Source of the DNA: Proteobacteria bacterium UBA2383
GTDB taxonomy: Bacteria; Pseudomonadota; Gammaproteobacteria; Competibacterales; Competibacteraceae
DNA: 30,711 bases
Direction of reading: 5' to 3'
Assembly: GCA_002343485.1 (NCBI GenBank)
Contig: DDST01000004.1
Location: 1 to 30,711 of the forward strand
Shown here: one piece after another, positions 1-8,747 of the stretch
Layout: every line of letters begins with the position of its first letter
Numbering within the stretch: position 1 is the first letter of the stretch
The notes under the pieces: model-generated
What the model was told of the DNA's origin: nothing
The model's database searches: none
What the model saw: the letters and a program-made list of their open reading frames with translations, nothing else
Position numbers and translations under genes: made by a program

Positions 1-1866
1 GATCTGACGGATGCGTTCGCGGGTGACGTCAAACTGCTTGCCAACTTCCTCCAGGGTGTGATCCGTCGGCATGTCAATTCCAAATCGCATCCGTAGGACC
101 TTCGCCTCGCGAGGAGTCAGAGTGGCCAGCACTTCGCGGGTCGCTTCACGCAAACCCTCGACCGTAGCCGCATCCACTGGCGACATGACGCTCAGATCCT
201 CGATGAAATCACCAAGATGTGAATCTTCGTCATCACCGATCGGCGTCTCCATCGAGATCGGCTCTTTGGCGATCTTCAGTACCTTGCGGACCTTATCTTC
301 CGGCATCTCCATGCGATTGGCCAGCTCTTCCGGTGTTGGCTCACGGCCCATCTCTTGGAGCATTTGCCGGGAAATCCGGTTCAGCTTGTTGATGGTTTCG
401 ATCATGTGTACCGGAATACGGATTGTCCGGGCTTGATCAGCAATTGACCGGGTAATCGCCTGGCGAATCCACCAGGTTGCATAGGTCGAGAACTTGTAGC
501 CGCGCCGGTATTCAAATTTGTCCACAGCCTTCATTAAACCGATGTTGCCCTCCTGGATCAGGTCCAGAAATTGCAATCCACGATTGGTATATTTCTTGGC
601 GATCGAAATCACCAGCCGCAAATTGGCTTCGACCATTTCCTTTTTTGCCCGCCGCGCCTTGGCCTCACCAATTGACATATGGCGGTTGATATCCTTGATC
701 TCGTGAACTGACAATTGCGCCTCTCGTTCGATCGTCTGCAAACGCCGCTGCGTCTCCTGCACTTTCTCACGATACATGGCCAGAGTGACCGAATATTTCT
801 TGTTGGACTGAATCTGCTCATCAATCCAGTCCAGCTTGGTTTCATTCTGCGGGAAAGTGGTGATGAACGTCTTGCGTGGCATCTGCGCTTTGCCCACACA
901 GAGAGACATCACCCGTTTCTCATGGGAGCGGATGCGTTCGGCCATTTCATGCAGCTTAAAAATCAACTGGTCGAGCGTTTTGGGTACGAGGCGGAATTGC
1001 AAGAAGTGCTCGCTCAGATGTTGGCGTAGCGTTTGAGTCTGCGGGTCTTGAAGGCCCCGTTCACTCACGCTGGCTAAAGTCTGTTCGTACAATACACGCA
1101 GGTCTGTGAAACGGCGAGCAGTTTCCTCAGGGTCAGGGCCACTCTCGATCACGGTGTTTTGAGCGCCTTCCTCTTCCTCGCTTTCGTCATCATCGCCTTC
1201 CACTTCTTCTTCATGTTCCTCTGACGTTTCTGATGTTTCCTCCTGCGCTTCTGGCCCCTTTGCTATCCTTTTTTCTTTCTTGCTTACGGCGTCCGGCTCG
1301 TCATCGGCGATCTGCAAGCTTTCTTCATCTGGCAGCAGTGGCGCGGGTTCCTCAATGTCGTTGAAACCGCTGATTATATCGGCTAATCGAGTACCATTTT
1401 CGCTAATTGAATCATAAATTTTTAAGAGCTCGCCGATTGTCAGGGGATAGCTGGCTAGCGCCGACAATACCTGACTCATACCCTCTTCAATTCGTTTAGC
1501 AATCTGGATTTCGCCTTCGCGGGTTAATAGTTCGACGGTCCCCATTTCCCGCATATACATTCGTACCGGGTCCGTGGTGCGGCCAAATTCACTATCCACT
1601 GCTGCCAGTGCCGCCGCTGCTTCTTCAGCGACGACATCATCGTCAGCGTTGGCCGGGTTTTCATTGAGCAGTAACGTCTCGGTGTCGGGTACGAATTCAT
1701 GAACTTCGATACCCATATCATTGATCATGGCAATGATGTCTTCGATCTGCTCCGGATCGACAATATCATCGGGTAAATGGTCATTCACCTCGGCATAAGT
1801 CAAGAACCCCTTTTCTTTGCCGCGGGCGATCAACTTCTTCAATTGTGACTGTTGCTGCTCGCTCAT
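1..1866 (-). CDS. rpoD: RNA polymerase primary sigma factor RpoD (sigma-70), 3' end cut by window edge
   Basis: Encodes the housekeeping sigma factor, which directs RNA polymerase core to -35/-10 promoters. Translating the minus strand from the ATG at 1866 gives 622 residues open to the window edge. The N-terminal region 1.1 begins MSEQQQSQLKKLIARG. The motif TDPVRMYMREMG of region 1.2 follows, then a long non-conserved region with a very acidic stretch (about 1150-1260), as in proteobacterial RpoD. Region 2 (NLRLVISIAKKYTNRG, then YKFSTYATWWIRQA, the -10 recognition helix), region 3 (IRIPVHMIETINK) and region 4 (LTPREAKVLRMRFG, then VTRERIRQI in the recognition helix) are all intact. Only about 30 residues after RIRQI should be missing, judging from usual family length. 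It is the last gene of the rpsU-YqeY-dnaG-rpoD block, 78 bp after dnaG. That AT-rich spacer could hold an extra rpoD promoter, but I could not fix one. Confidence 0.98.
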   Translation of the reverse strand, partial: MSEQQQSQLKKLIARGKEKGFLTYAEVNDHLPDDIVDPEQIEDIIAMINDMGIEVHEFVPDTETLLLNENPANADDDVVAEEAAAALAAVDSEFGRTTDPVRMYMREMGTVELLTREGEIQIAKRIEEGMSQVLSALASYPLTIGELLKIYDSISENGTRLADIISGFNDIEEPAPLLPDEESLQIADDEPDAVSKKEKRIAKGPEAQEETSETSEEHEEEVEGDDDESEEEEGAQNTVIESGPDPEETARRFTDLRVLYEQTLASVSERGLQDPQTQTLRQHLSEHFLQFRLVPKTLDQLIFKLHEMAERIRSHEKRVMSLCVGKAQMPRKTFITTFPQNETKLDWIDEQIQSNKKYSVTLAMYREKVQETQRRLQTIEREAQLSVHEIKDINRHMSIGEAKARRAKKEMVEANLRLVISIAKKYTNRGLQFLDLIQEGNIGLMKAVDKFEYRRGYKFSTYATWWIRQAITRSIADQARTIRIPVHMIETINKLNRISRQMLQEMGREPTPEELANRMEMPEDKVRKVLKIAKEPISMETPIGDDEDSHLGDFIEDLSVMSPVDAATVEGLREATREVLATLTPREAKVLRMRFGIDMPTDHTLEEVGKQFDVTRERIRQI

Positions 1867-1944
1867 GACCTGTTCACATGCTGGGTGGATAAAAAACTAA
1901 ACTATTAATCATAGCATTAAATTTCAATTTTAGCTATATAGTGA

Positions 1945-3687
1945 TTATTGGACTTTTCTTGATTGGCCGAAGTTCCGCAGAACTTCCCGCTCTTCCTTGC
2001 TGAGTGCGCTGGGTGTTCCGCGCTGTAGCAAGGTTTCCAGCCACTGTTTTGCCGGGTCGGCGCGCCGCCGTAAATAATCCAGGATATCGGTGAATTCTTC
2101 CTCAAACCGGTATTCTTCTTCCGGAGCTTCCAGCCGCCATTGTGCTAACTGTTCCAGAATGGCTCCCTCACGTGTGCCCCGGTAGCGCTCGAGTAACGCA
2201 GCAGCCGTTAGTTTGGGACTGGCGCGCAGTGTGGCCACTAAATCAGCCAGCAATCGCATACCGGGTTCCTGGCTGTCGCGCAGTAGCGGATTGTCATCCA
2301 GCATGGCCTGTTGCGCCAGTTCCGGCCGGTATAACAGCAGCGCAATGGCTTTGCGCAACGGAGTGCGGGTCAGTTGCGCATTGCTATCAGCGGGCCGGGA
2401 AGATCGGGCAGGCGGACGCAAGCGGGTATTGACCAGTTGTGCTTCCTGCTGTAGCCGCAGGGTCATGAGATCACGGAAGTGTCCTTCTGGCAGTTTTTCC
2501 AATAGTGGCCGAGCCAGTTCAGCTAGGCGGGCGCGTCCAGCCAGCGTGCCGGGATTGGCGCGGGCGCGTAATTCGGCAAACAGGTAATCTGCCAATGACG
2601 TTGCTTGCTCCAAGCGCTGCTCGAATGCTGCGCGCCCTTCCCGTCGCACTAGGCTATCCGGATCTTCACCCTCGGGTAGAAACAAAAAGCCAATCTGCCG
2701 GCCATCACGCAGGAAAGGCAAAGCCACTTCCAGCGCCCGCCAACCGGCAGCCCGGCCCGCTGCGTCACCGTCAAAGCAGAACACCAGATCAGTGACCACC
2801 CGGAACAATCGTTCGATGTGCTCGGTACTGGTGGCAGTGCCTAGGGTAGCAACTGCATAAGGAATATCATGCTGGGCTAGCGCCACTACATCCATATAGC
2901 CTTCGACCACGACCAGCCGTTGCAAGTGCCGAATGCGAGTGCGAGCTTCATACAGCCCATACAATTCTGATTTCTTGTGAAATAACAGGGTCTCCGGTGA
3001 ATTGAGATATTTGGGATTAACGCCACCGTCCAGCGCTCGTCCACCAAAGGCGATGACTCGGCCGCGATGGTCGCGGATCGGAAAGATAATCCGGTCCCGG
3101 AACCGGTCGCGCAATCGATTTTGCTCGTCGCGGCTGGCCAGGCCGGCGCTCATGATCTGCTCGGGCGTGGCGCCGCGCTGGCGCAGAGTCCGGCTCAAGG
3201 TGTCCCAGCCAGGTGGCGCGTAGCCGATACCGAACACGTTAGCGATCTGGCCGGTTAATCCACGCCGTTGCAAATAATCTACCGCTTGCTGCCGGGTGGG
3301 ATGCTCCCGTAACTGTTGATGGAAATAGCGGCTGGCTTGGATGAGCCATTCCAGCAGCGTATGGGATAAACCGCTATCATCGCCGCTGATTTTCGGCATT
3401 TCTAGACTGGCCAGCCGGGCTAGATCCTCAACTGCATCCAGAAACTCTAGTCGCTCATAGGCCATTAAAAAGCCGATGGCGTTCCCGTGAGCGCCGCACC
3501 CGAAGCAATGATAAAATTGCTTGCGTGGACTGACCGAGAATGAGGGAGTTTTTTCAGCGTGAAATGGACAGCAAGCCATGAAGTCATGGCCTGCTCGACG
3601 CAATGGCACCCGGGTGTTAATTACCTCGACCAAGTCCACCCGGCTGAGCAATTGATCGAGGAATTCTTGGGGGATGCGACCAGCCAT
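1945..3687 (-). CDS. dnaG: DNA primase DnaG
   Basis: Synthesises the short RNA primers for chromosome replication, working with the DnaB helicase. The 580 residues match the usual length (E. coli about 581). The N-terminal CHC2 zinc finger is visible: Cys40, His43, Cys61 and Cys64 in ACCPFH and HCFGCG. The central catalytic core follows, with a TOPRIM motif EGYMDVVAL (Glu262) and the acidic DGD pair (Asp306/Asp308) that bind metal. The C-terminal part (from about residue 430) is the more divergent helicase-interaction domain. The gene starts at ATG 3687 and lies between the YqeY-like gene (84 bp upstream) and rpoD (78 bp downstream), the standard macromolecular-synthesis order. Confidence 0.98.
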   Translation of the reverse strand: MAGRIPQEFLDQLLSRVDLVEVINTRVPLRRAGHDFMACCPFHAEKTPSFSVSPRKQFYHCFGCGAHGNAIGFLMAYERLEFLDAVEDLARLASLEMPKISGDDSGLSHTLLEWLIQASRYFHQQLREHPTRQQAVDYLQRRGLTGQIANVFGIGYAPPGWDTLSRTLRQRGATPEQIMSAGLASRDEQNRLRDRFRDRIIFPIRDHRGRVIAFGGRALDGGVNPKYLNSPETLLFHKKSELYGLYEARTRIRHLQRLVVVEGYMDVVALAQHDIPYAVATLGTATSTEHIERLFRVVTDLVFCFDGDAAGRAAGWRALEVALPFLRDGRQIGFLFLPEGEDPDSLVRREGRAAFEQRLEQATSLADYLFAELRARANPGTLAGRARLAELARPLLEKLPEGHFRDLMTLRLQQEAQLVNTRLRPPARSSRPADSNAQLTRTPLRKAIALLLYRPELAQQAMLDDNPLLRDSQEPGMRLLADLVATLRASPKLTAAALLERYRGTREGAILEQLAQWRLEAPEEEYRFEEEFTDILDYLRRRADPAKQWLETLLQRGTPSALSKEEREVLRNFGQSRKVQ

Positions 3688-3771
3688 AACCCCAAAGCCT
3701 AGTTGAAAAATGCCTGTCTGCCAGTCAGCGGATACAAATGGCTTTATTGGCGGCAGGTAGAAAATGCGGTT

Positions 3772-4218
3772 TCAGCCGCCGAAACGGGCTTTAACCCGAG
3801 CGCTGACTGCGGCCATGTCCACCCGGCCCTGCGCCTGATCTTTGATGATGGCCATGACTTTGCTCATATCACGCAGGGACTGAGCGCCGGTCACCGCAAT
3901 GGCGTTGGCGATCAATGCTTCTAACCCGGTTTCGCTGAGGGGCGCTGGCAAATAGGTCTGAATCAGTTCGATTTCGAAAGCTTCCTGGCTGGCCAGATCT
4001 TCGCGGCCGGCATTTTGATATTGCGTCAGGGATTCCCGGCGCTGTTTGATCATCTTTTCCAGCACAGCGAGGATCTGAGCATCGTTCAATTCAATGCGTT
4101 CATCCACCTCGCGTTGCTTGATGGCGGCCAGAATCAGGCGGATGACGCCAAGGCGATTTTTATCCTTGGCGCGCATAGCGGCTTTCATGTCATCCTGAAT
4201 ACGGTCTTTGAGAGACAT
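3772..4218 (-). CDS. GatB/YqeY-domain protein
   Basis: A small YqeY-family protein of 148 residues, the normal family length. It starts MSLKDRIQDDMKAAMRAKD and contains RLILAAIKQREVDERIEL and the C-terminal GRVDMAAVSARVKARFGG typical of the family. The family shares a helical domain with the tail of the GatB subunit of Asp/Glu-tRNA amidotransferase, which suggests tRNA binding, but the cellular role is not established. It sits between rpsU and dnaG, as in many gammaproteobacteria (for example Pseudomonas). It is probably co-transcribed with them: 52 bp separate it from rpsU. No strong ribosome binding site is evident before ATG 4218. Confidence 0.93.
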   Translation of the reverse strand: MSLKDRIQDDMKAAMRAKDKNRLGVIRLILAAIKQREVDERIELNDAQILAVLEKMIKQRRESLTQYQNAGREDLASQEAFEIELIQTYLPAPLSETGLEALIANAIAVTGAQSLRDMSKVMAIIKDQAQGRVDMAAVSARVKARFGG

Positions 4219-4270
4219 GCTGGCGGACTCGTAGCTTGCTTGAAAGCGGGGGAGAGGGTGACGGCCAGGC

Positions 4271-4486
4271 TCAGTAGAGGCGGGTACGGCGGGCGACTTC
4301 CCGGGAAAGTTTCTTCAAATGACGCTTGACAGCGGCAGCTCGCTTACGCTTGCGCTCTTGAGTTGGCTTCTCGTAGAACTCCCGGCGGCGGACCTCAGAG
4401 AGAACACCGGCTTTTTCACAGGAACGCTTGAAACGGCGTAACGCGATATCAAACGGCTCATTTTCCTTGATTTTCACGGCAGGCAT
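4271..4486 (-). CDS. rpsU: 30S ribosomal protein S21
   Basis: Ribosomal protein S21 of the 30S subunit, involved in base pairing between mRNA and 16S rRNA during initiation. The 71 residues match the family length exactly. Recognisable parts are MPAVKIKENEPFDIALRRFK at the start, the conserved REFYEKPTQERKRK segment and the basic tail KKLSREVARRTRLY. A good ribosome binding site (GAGGTGA on the minus strand) precedes ATG 4486 with about 8 nt spacing. It is the first gene of the block running leftward to rpoD and is divergent from tsaD. Confidence 0.98.
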   Translation of the reverse strand: MPAVKIKENEPFDIALRRFKRSCEKAGVLSEVRRREFYEKPTQERKRKRAAAVKRHLKKLSREVARRTRLY

Positions 4487-4552
4487 TAAAACATCACCTC
4501 ATTGATTTCAGAGTCTGGGCTAGAGGAAAGCTGGATTATTGGAAAACATTGT

Positions 4553-4581
4553 ATTGTAATCATGCCTCCCGCTAAATGCAA
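4553..4581 (-). promoter_or_regulatory. Candidate sigma-70 promoter for the rpsU-dnaG-rpoD block
   Basis: Read on the minus strand, TTGCAT (4576-4581) and TACAAT (4553-4558) are separated by 17 bp, about 65 bp upstream of the rpsU start. The -10 box matches the consensus at 5 of 6 positions and the -35 at 3 of 6. This is a visual match only. It lies in the 109-bp gap between the divergent rpsU and tsaD genes. Confidence 0.45.
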
Positions 4582-4595
4582 AATAGTAAAACCAT

Positions 4596-5612
4596 ATGTT
4601 AATTCTGGGTATTGAAACATCTTGTGATGAAACCGGCGTGGCGCTCTACGAGAGCGAACGCGGGCTGCTAGCCCACGCGCTGCATAGCCAGGTCAAATTG
4701 CACGCCGGATATGGCGGAGTTGTGCCGGAATTGGCCTCGCGTGATCATGTGCGTAAGACGCTGCCGCTGTTGCGGGAAATCCTCCGGCAAGCGGATGTTG
4801 AACCGAGCGATATCGGCGGCGTGGCTTATACCCGTGGACCAGGCTTGATCGGTGCATTGCTGGTGGGCGCGGCTATCGGGCGCAGTTTGGCCTGGGCTTG
4901 GAATGTGCCGGCGATCGGCGTCCATCACATGGAAGGGCATTTACTGGCGCCAATGCTGGAAGCGGAGCCACCGGAATTTCCTTTTGTCGCCCTGCTGGTA
5001 TCCGGAGGGCACAGCCTGCTGGTGCGAGTTGACCGGATCGGCGGCTATCAGATTCTGGGCGAATCGGTGGACGATGCGGCTGGCGAAGCATTTGATAAGA
5101 CCGCTAAGCTGCTGGGTCTTCCCTATCCTGGCGGGCCGGCGCTGGCCAAGCTGGCTGAAGAGGGTACTCCGGGACGTTTCAAATTCCCCCGGCCGATGAC
5201 CGACCGGCCCGGTTGCGATTTTAGCTTCAGTGGATTAAAAACGGCGGCCATCAATGCTTGGCGAGAACTGGAACCGACGCTGGAGAATCGGGCTGACGTG
5301 GCGCGTGCTTTTGAGGAGGCAGTGGTCGAGACGTTGGTGATCAAGTGTCGGCGGGCTTTACAGGCGACGGGGCTGAAACGGTTAGTAGTGGCCGGTGGGG
5401 TGGGTGCCAACCGGCGATTGCGGGCGCGGTTGCTGGAACTGGCGAAGGAACGGGGCGGACGAGTCTATTACCCCCGGCTGGAGTTTTGCACCGATAATGG
5501 CGCTATGATTGCCTATGCTGGCTGGCGGCGGCTGGTGGCAGGTCAGACCGAGGGTGCGGCGATTGAAGTAATGCCGCGCTGGCCGTTGGATCAATTACCC
5601 TCAGTCGCTTGA
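4596..5612 (+). CDS. tsaD: tRNA N6-threonylcarbamoyltransferase TsaD
   Basis: Catalytic subunit that transfers the threonylcarbamoyl group onto A37 of tRNAs reading ANN codons, together with TsaB, TsaC and TsaE. The protein has 338 residues, the normal length. It opens with MLILGIETSCDETGVALY and carries the metal-binding HMEGH motif (His111 and His115), the LLVSGGHS nucleotide-binding segment and the C-terminal VAGGVGANRRLR and FCTDNGAMIAYAG motifs. It is divergent from rpsU, as in E. coli. The ATG at 4596 has no strong Shine-Dalgarno sequence, but the conserved N-terminus fixes the start. It was formerly called ygjD or gcp. Confidence 0.98.
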   Translation: MLILGIETSCDETGVALYESERGLLAHALHSQVKLHAGYGGVVPELASRDHVRKTLPLLREILRQADVEPSDIGGVAYTRGPGLIGALLVGAAIGRSLAWAWNVPAIGVHHMEGHLLAPMLEAEPPEFPFVALLVSGGHSLLVRVDRIGGYQILGESVDDAAGEAFDKTAKLLGLPYPGGPALAKLAEEGTPGRFKFPRPMTDRPGCDFSFSGLKTAAINAWRELEPTLENRADVARAFEEAVVETLVIKCRRALQATGLKRLVVAGGVGANRRLRARLLELAKERGGRVYYPRLEFCTDNGAMIAYAGWRRLVAGQTEGAAIEVMPRWPLDQLPSVA

Positions 5613-5653
5613 GATTGCTCTGGAAAATCTGCTGATAGGTGGAAAATCCGGGT

Positions 5654-6580
5654 TTAGATCCGCCTTTCGAAGAGGGTATGCGCCAATCGCTCGATCAGGC
5701 CGGCATGGGCGAGGTATTCGCGCCACGCCTCCGGGATGCCAGCCGCCCCATAATACGCACCGGCTAGCTGCCCGAAGATAGCGCCGGTGGTGTCGGCATC
5801 ATGGCCCAAATTCACCGCCAGCAAACAGCCCTCTTCAAAATTTGCCGATCGGTTGAACGCCCACAGGACTGCTTCAAGCGATTCGACGACATAGCCGCTT
5901 CCAACGATCTCGGGCGGGTTTTTTCGCTTGAAAGAACCATTGGCGATCTTATCGATTTCAGGACATAACGGCATCCGTTCCCAAAGCTGCTCAACGGGTG
6001 CATACCTTGGAGAAAGCAGCTCATCCTTTGAGACGCCCTGAAGCGCGCCGATCAACAGTCCTGCAAAGTATCGGCAAGCGTCCAGGCAAGTCGTGGCCGC
6101 ATGAGTGGTTCTTGAACTTTCCGCGCTGAAATGGATGGCGGCTTCTGGGTTAGAAGCAAAAAATAGGGGAACTGGGGCCAGGCGCATGAGGCTGCCATTC
6201 CCAGCGGAGTACGGATTGGTCGAGCCGGCGAATGGATCTCCCGTGCAGGTATAGCATTGTAATGCCTGAGCCACCGTGTTCCCGATATCGAAACAGCGGC
6301 CATTACTGCTGAGATACCCGAGTTTCCACCATCGGGTATAGCGCTCCATTTGATCGCGAGCGTCAAATGATCGGCAGGTGATGAGGCTTTCAGCGAGGCA
6401 CAGCGCCATCGAGGTATCATCGGTCCACTGACCTTTTTTCAATCCAAACGGTCCGCCTCCAATCATATCCGTCAACGGGGAAAAACTGCCTGGCGCTTTG
6501 AATTCAACCGTCGTGCCTAAAGCGTCGCCTGCAGCGAGTCCCAATAGACACCCTTGATAGCGTAACTGTATGGTCGTCAC
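5654..6580 (-). CDS. ADP-ribosylglycohydrolase family protein
   Basis: A 308-residue ADP-ribosylglycohydrolase (ARH/DraG fold). The family removes ADP-ribose from proteins or small molecules, using two bound Mg2+ ions. Both metal-site regions are visible: GQWTDDTSMAL near residue 51 and GHDADTTGAIFGQLAGA near residue 263. The opening GCLLGLAAGDALGTTVEF is also characteristic. The natural substrate cannot be read from the sequence. DraG of nitrogenase regulation is one family member, but no nitrogenase genes are nearby. The gene starts with GTG (6580), 37 bp after nadA on the same strand, so the two may be co-transcribed, linking NAD synthesis with ADP-ribose turnover. Confidence 0.9.
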   Translation of the reverse strand: MTTIQLRYQGCLLGLAAGDALGTTVEFKAPGSFSPLTDMIGGGPFGLKKGQWTDDTSMALCLAESLITCRSFDARDQMERYTRWWKLGYLSSNGRCFDIGNTVAQALQCYTCTGDPFAGSTNPYSAGNGSLMRLAPVPLFFASNPEAAIHFSAESSRTTHAATTCLDACRYFAGLLIGALQGVSKDELLSPRYAPVEQLWERMPLCPEIDKIANGSFKRKNPPEIVGSGYVVESLEAVLWAFNRSANFEEGCLLAVNLGHDADTTGAIFGQLAGAYYGAAGIPEAWREYLAHAGLIERLAHTLFERRI

Positions 6581-6617
6581 GAAGAGCTTTTTTCAATTCC
6601 GCTGGCTTTTGCGCGCT

Positions 6618-7700
6618 CTACGCATCATTGTTCCCCATCACGGTCTGTTGACGTTGTTTGGCAAAATTTAGCAACCGGCGAATCGGCAAGGCCGCCCGCT
6701 CGCGCACGGCTTCATCGATGTGAATCTCGTTATCGCCGGTCTCTAATACTCGCGCCAGATTGCGTAACCCGTTCATCGCCATCCATGGACAGTGCGCGCA
6801 ACTGACGCAGGTTGCGCCCTTGCCGGCAATCGGCGCTTCCAGCAGGATTTTGTCAGGGGCAGCCAATTTCATTTTATGGAACAGCCCATTATCGGTTGCA
6901 ACGATGAATTTATGCGCAGGCAATTCCTGAACCGCCTTGACCAGCGCAGTGGTTGAGCCCACGAGATCTGCTTGTGCAATCACATCCAGTGGCGATTCCG
7001 GATGCACCAGAACATGGGCGTCGGGATGTTCAGCCCGCAACTGGCGCAAACCCTCGGCCTTGAATGCTTCATGCACGACACAGGCCCCATTCCACAGCAG
7101 CATATCGACGCCGGTTTGCTGTTGCACATAAGCGCCAAGGTGTCGATCTGGCGCCCAGATCAGCTTTTCGCCTTTCTCCGCGAGGTGCCGCACCAGGTCA
7201 AGAGCAATTCCTGAGGTCACGACCCAGTCGGAGCGGGCTTTCACGGCAGCGCTGGTGTTGGCATAGACCACCACTGTCCGGTCGGGATACTGATCACAGA
7301 ACGCAGTGAATTCATCAGGTGGACAACCTAAGTCCAAGGAACATTCAGCGTGCAGATCGGGCATCAAGACTCGCTTTTCGGGATTGAGAATCTTGGCGGT
7401 TTCGCCCATGAAGCGCACTCCAGCTACCACTAGTGTGCTAGAAGAGCATTCCGTACCGAAGCGGGCCATATCGAGTGAATCAGATACATAGCCGCCCGTA
7501 GCGTCGGCCAGTTCCTGCAATTCAGGGGAAGTATAGTAGTGAGCCACCAAGGTGGCGTCTCGCTCGGCCAACAGGCATCGAATGCGTTCGGTTAGTGTGA
7601 TTTTTTCAGCCGTATCCAGGTGCTCAACCACGGTCGGTGGTACCTGTGCTGGCGTTAGGCGGTGGTCTTTGATGGTAAGGGCAGCGGTGAAGGCGCTCAT
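6618..7700 (-). CDS. nadA: Quinolinate synthase NadA
   Basis: Condenses iminoaspartate with dihydroxyacetone phosphate to quinolinate, the second step of de novo NAD synthesis, in the cytoplasm. The protein has 360 residues and contains VAHYYTSPELQELAD, the HAECSLDLGCPPDEF region (Cys120), LLWNGACVVHE (Cys207) and CVSCAHCPWMAMN (Cys298, 301, 304). By comparison with E. coli NadA, the [4Fe-4S] ligands are probably Cys120, Cys207 and Cys304. A GGAG ribosome binding site lies about 10 nt before ATG 7700. nadB and nadC are not in the window. The ADP-ribosylglycohydrolase gene follows closely on the same strand. Confidence 0.98.
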   Translation of the reverse strand: MSAFTAALTIKDHRLTPAQVPPTVVEHLDTAEKITLTERIRCLLAERDATLVAHYYTSPELQELADATGGYVSDSLDMARFGTECSSSTLVVAGVRFMGETAKILNPEKRVLMPDLHAECSLDLGCPPDEFTAFCDQYPDRTVVVYANTSAAVKARSDWVVTSGIALDLVRHLAEKGEKLIWAPDRHLGAYVQQQTGVDMLLWNGACVVHEAFKAEGLRQLRAEHPDAHVLVHPESPLDVIAQADLVGSTTALVKAVQELPAHKFIVATDNGLFHKMKLAAPDKILLEAPIAGKGATCVSCAHCPWMAMNGLRNLARVLETGDNEIHIDEAVRERAALPIRRLLNFAKQRQQTVMGNNDA

Positions 7701-7970
7701 GATTTTTTATCTCCGGCGACGGCGCCCGGCACGTCGCTCAAGTCTTTCTGTGGTTACACGGGCAAGATACCGGTTTTGCGGACTTGCTTAGCCAAATTCT
7801 GAGTTAGTTTCATTTTGACACTATCAGGAGAAAATGGCGAATTTTTTACAAATGACATGGCATTCTCCACTCAGGGACTGATTGATGACAATTCTTTTAC
7901 CGTGCTCCAGCCGGCCCGAGGCCGATTTCCGCTAGAATACTTCTTTTTCCAAAATAACCCGGAGTCAACG

Positions 7971-8612
7971 ATGGCGGCCCAGCGCGAAACGGTAGTACTG
8001 GTGCATGGTTTGTATGTTCATGGTCTATGGATGCGTTTATTGGAGTACTGGCTGGAGGAATCCGGTTATCAGACTGTGAATTTTTCCTACCCGAGCATGA
8101 CGCGTTCGCCGGCGGAAAATGCAGAAGACCTGCACCGGCTGCTGGAACGGCTAGAGTCACCCACCGTGCATTTTCTAGCCCATAGCATGGGCGGGCTAGT
8201 GGTGCGTTATCTGTTTCATCATTATCCCAATCAGCGACCGGGGCGGGTAGTCACGTTGGGTACTCCGCATCAAGGTAGTTATGCGGCGCGAATCATGCAC
8301 CAGAGTGGCCTTGGCATTTTGGTAGGCCGGGCTTTGGAGAGGGGGTTGTTAGGCGGCGCGCCAGCTTGGACCTCGCCGAATCTGCTTGGCTCAATTGCAG
8401 GTACCCTAAATATCGGTATTGGTTTAATGTTTCCAGCAATGCCATCACCAGCCGACGGTATGATCGCGGTGGTCGAAACTCAGTTTCCGGGTATGGCAGA
8501 CCATATCTGCCTACCGGTCGCGCATATGCAAATGTTGGTCGATCCATCCACGATTACGCAGTCCTGCGCGTTCTTCGCGACTGGCCGGTTTCACCATCCG
8601 CGTCATGAATAA
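7971..8612 (+). CDS. Alpha/beta-hydrolase, lipase/esterase-like
   Basis: A 213-residue alpha/beta hydrolase. It begins MAAQRETVVLVHGLYVHGLW, where VHG followed by a bulky residue forms the oxyanion loop. The nucleophile elbow is HSMGG, a GxSxG variant with His before Ser, within LAHSMGGLVVRYLFHHYP. VVTLGTPHQGS is typical of PGAP1/triacylglycerol-lipase-like enzymes. A catalytic His near LPVAHMQML is plausible. I chose ATG 7971 because GGAG lies 6 nt upstream and homology begins there. The frame stays open back to 7815, but the extra 52 residues look non-coding. The substrate is unknown, no signal peptide is seen, and the neighbours give no hint. Confidence 0.87.
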   Translation: MAAQRETVVLVHGLYVHGLWMRLLEYWLEESGYQTVNFSYPSMTRSPAENAEDLHRLLERLESPTVHFLAHSMGGLVVRYLFHHYPNQRPGRVVTLGTPHQGSYAARIMHQSGLGILVGRALERGLLGGAPAWTSPNLLGSIAGTLNIGIGLMFPAMPSPADGMIAVVETQFPGMADHICLPVAHMQMLVDPSTITQSCAFFATGRFHHPRHE

Positions 8613-8675
8613 ATGAGGGTGTAGTTACGATGATCTACGCCATCGCTTCTTGATGAGCAAAGGTGCAGAGGTGCT

Positions 8676-8704
8676 GTGACGCTACACGCCTAATTCTGTA
8701 TAGC
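8676..8704 (+). promoter_or_regulatory. Weak candidate promoter for the beta-barrel/thaumatin-like gene pair
   Basis: GTGACG (8676-8681) and TATAGC (8699-8704) are spaced by 17 bp, 44 bp upstream of the beta-barrel start codon. Each box matches the sigma-70 consensus at 4 of 6 positions. This is a visual match only. Confidence 0.3.
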
Positions 8705-8747
8705 GGGCTATTTCCAATATCGAACACCCCGCAAAGCGGAGATTGAG

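Noticed and set aside
7815..7970. Longer N-terminus for the alpha/beta hydrolase
   Set aside because: The 52 extra residues look non-coding, and ATG 7971 has a well-placed GGAG and begins at the family homology.
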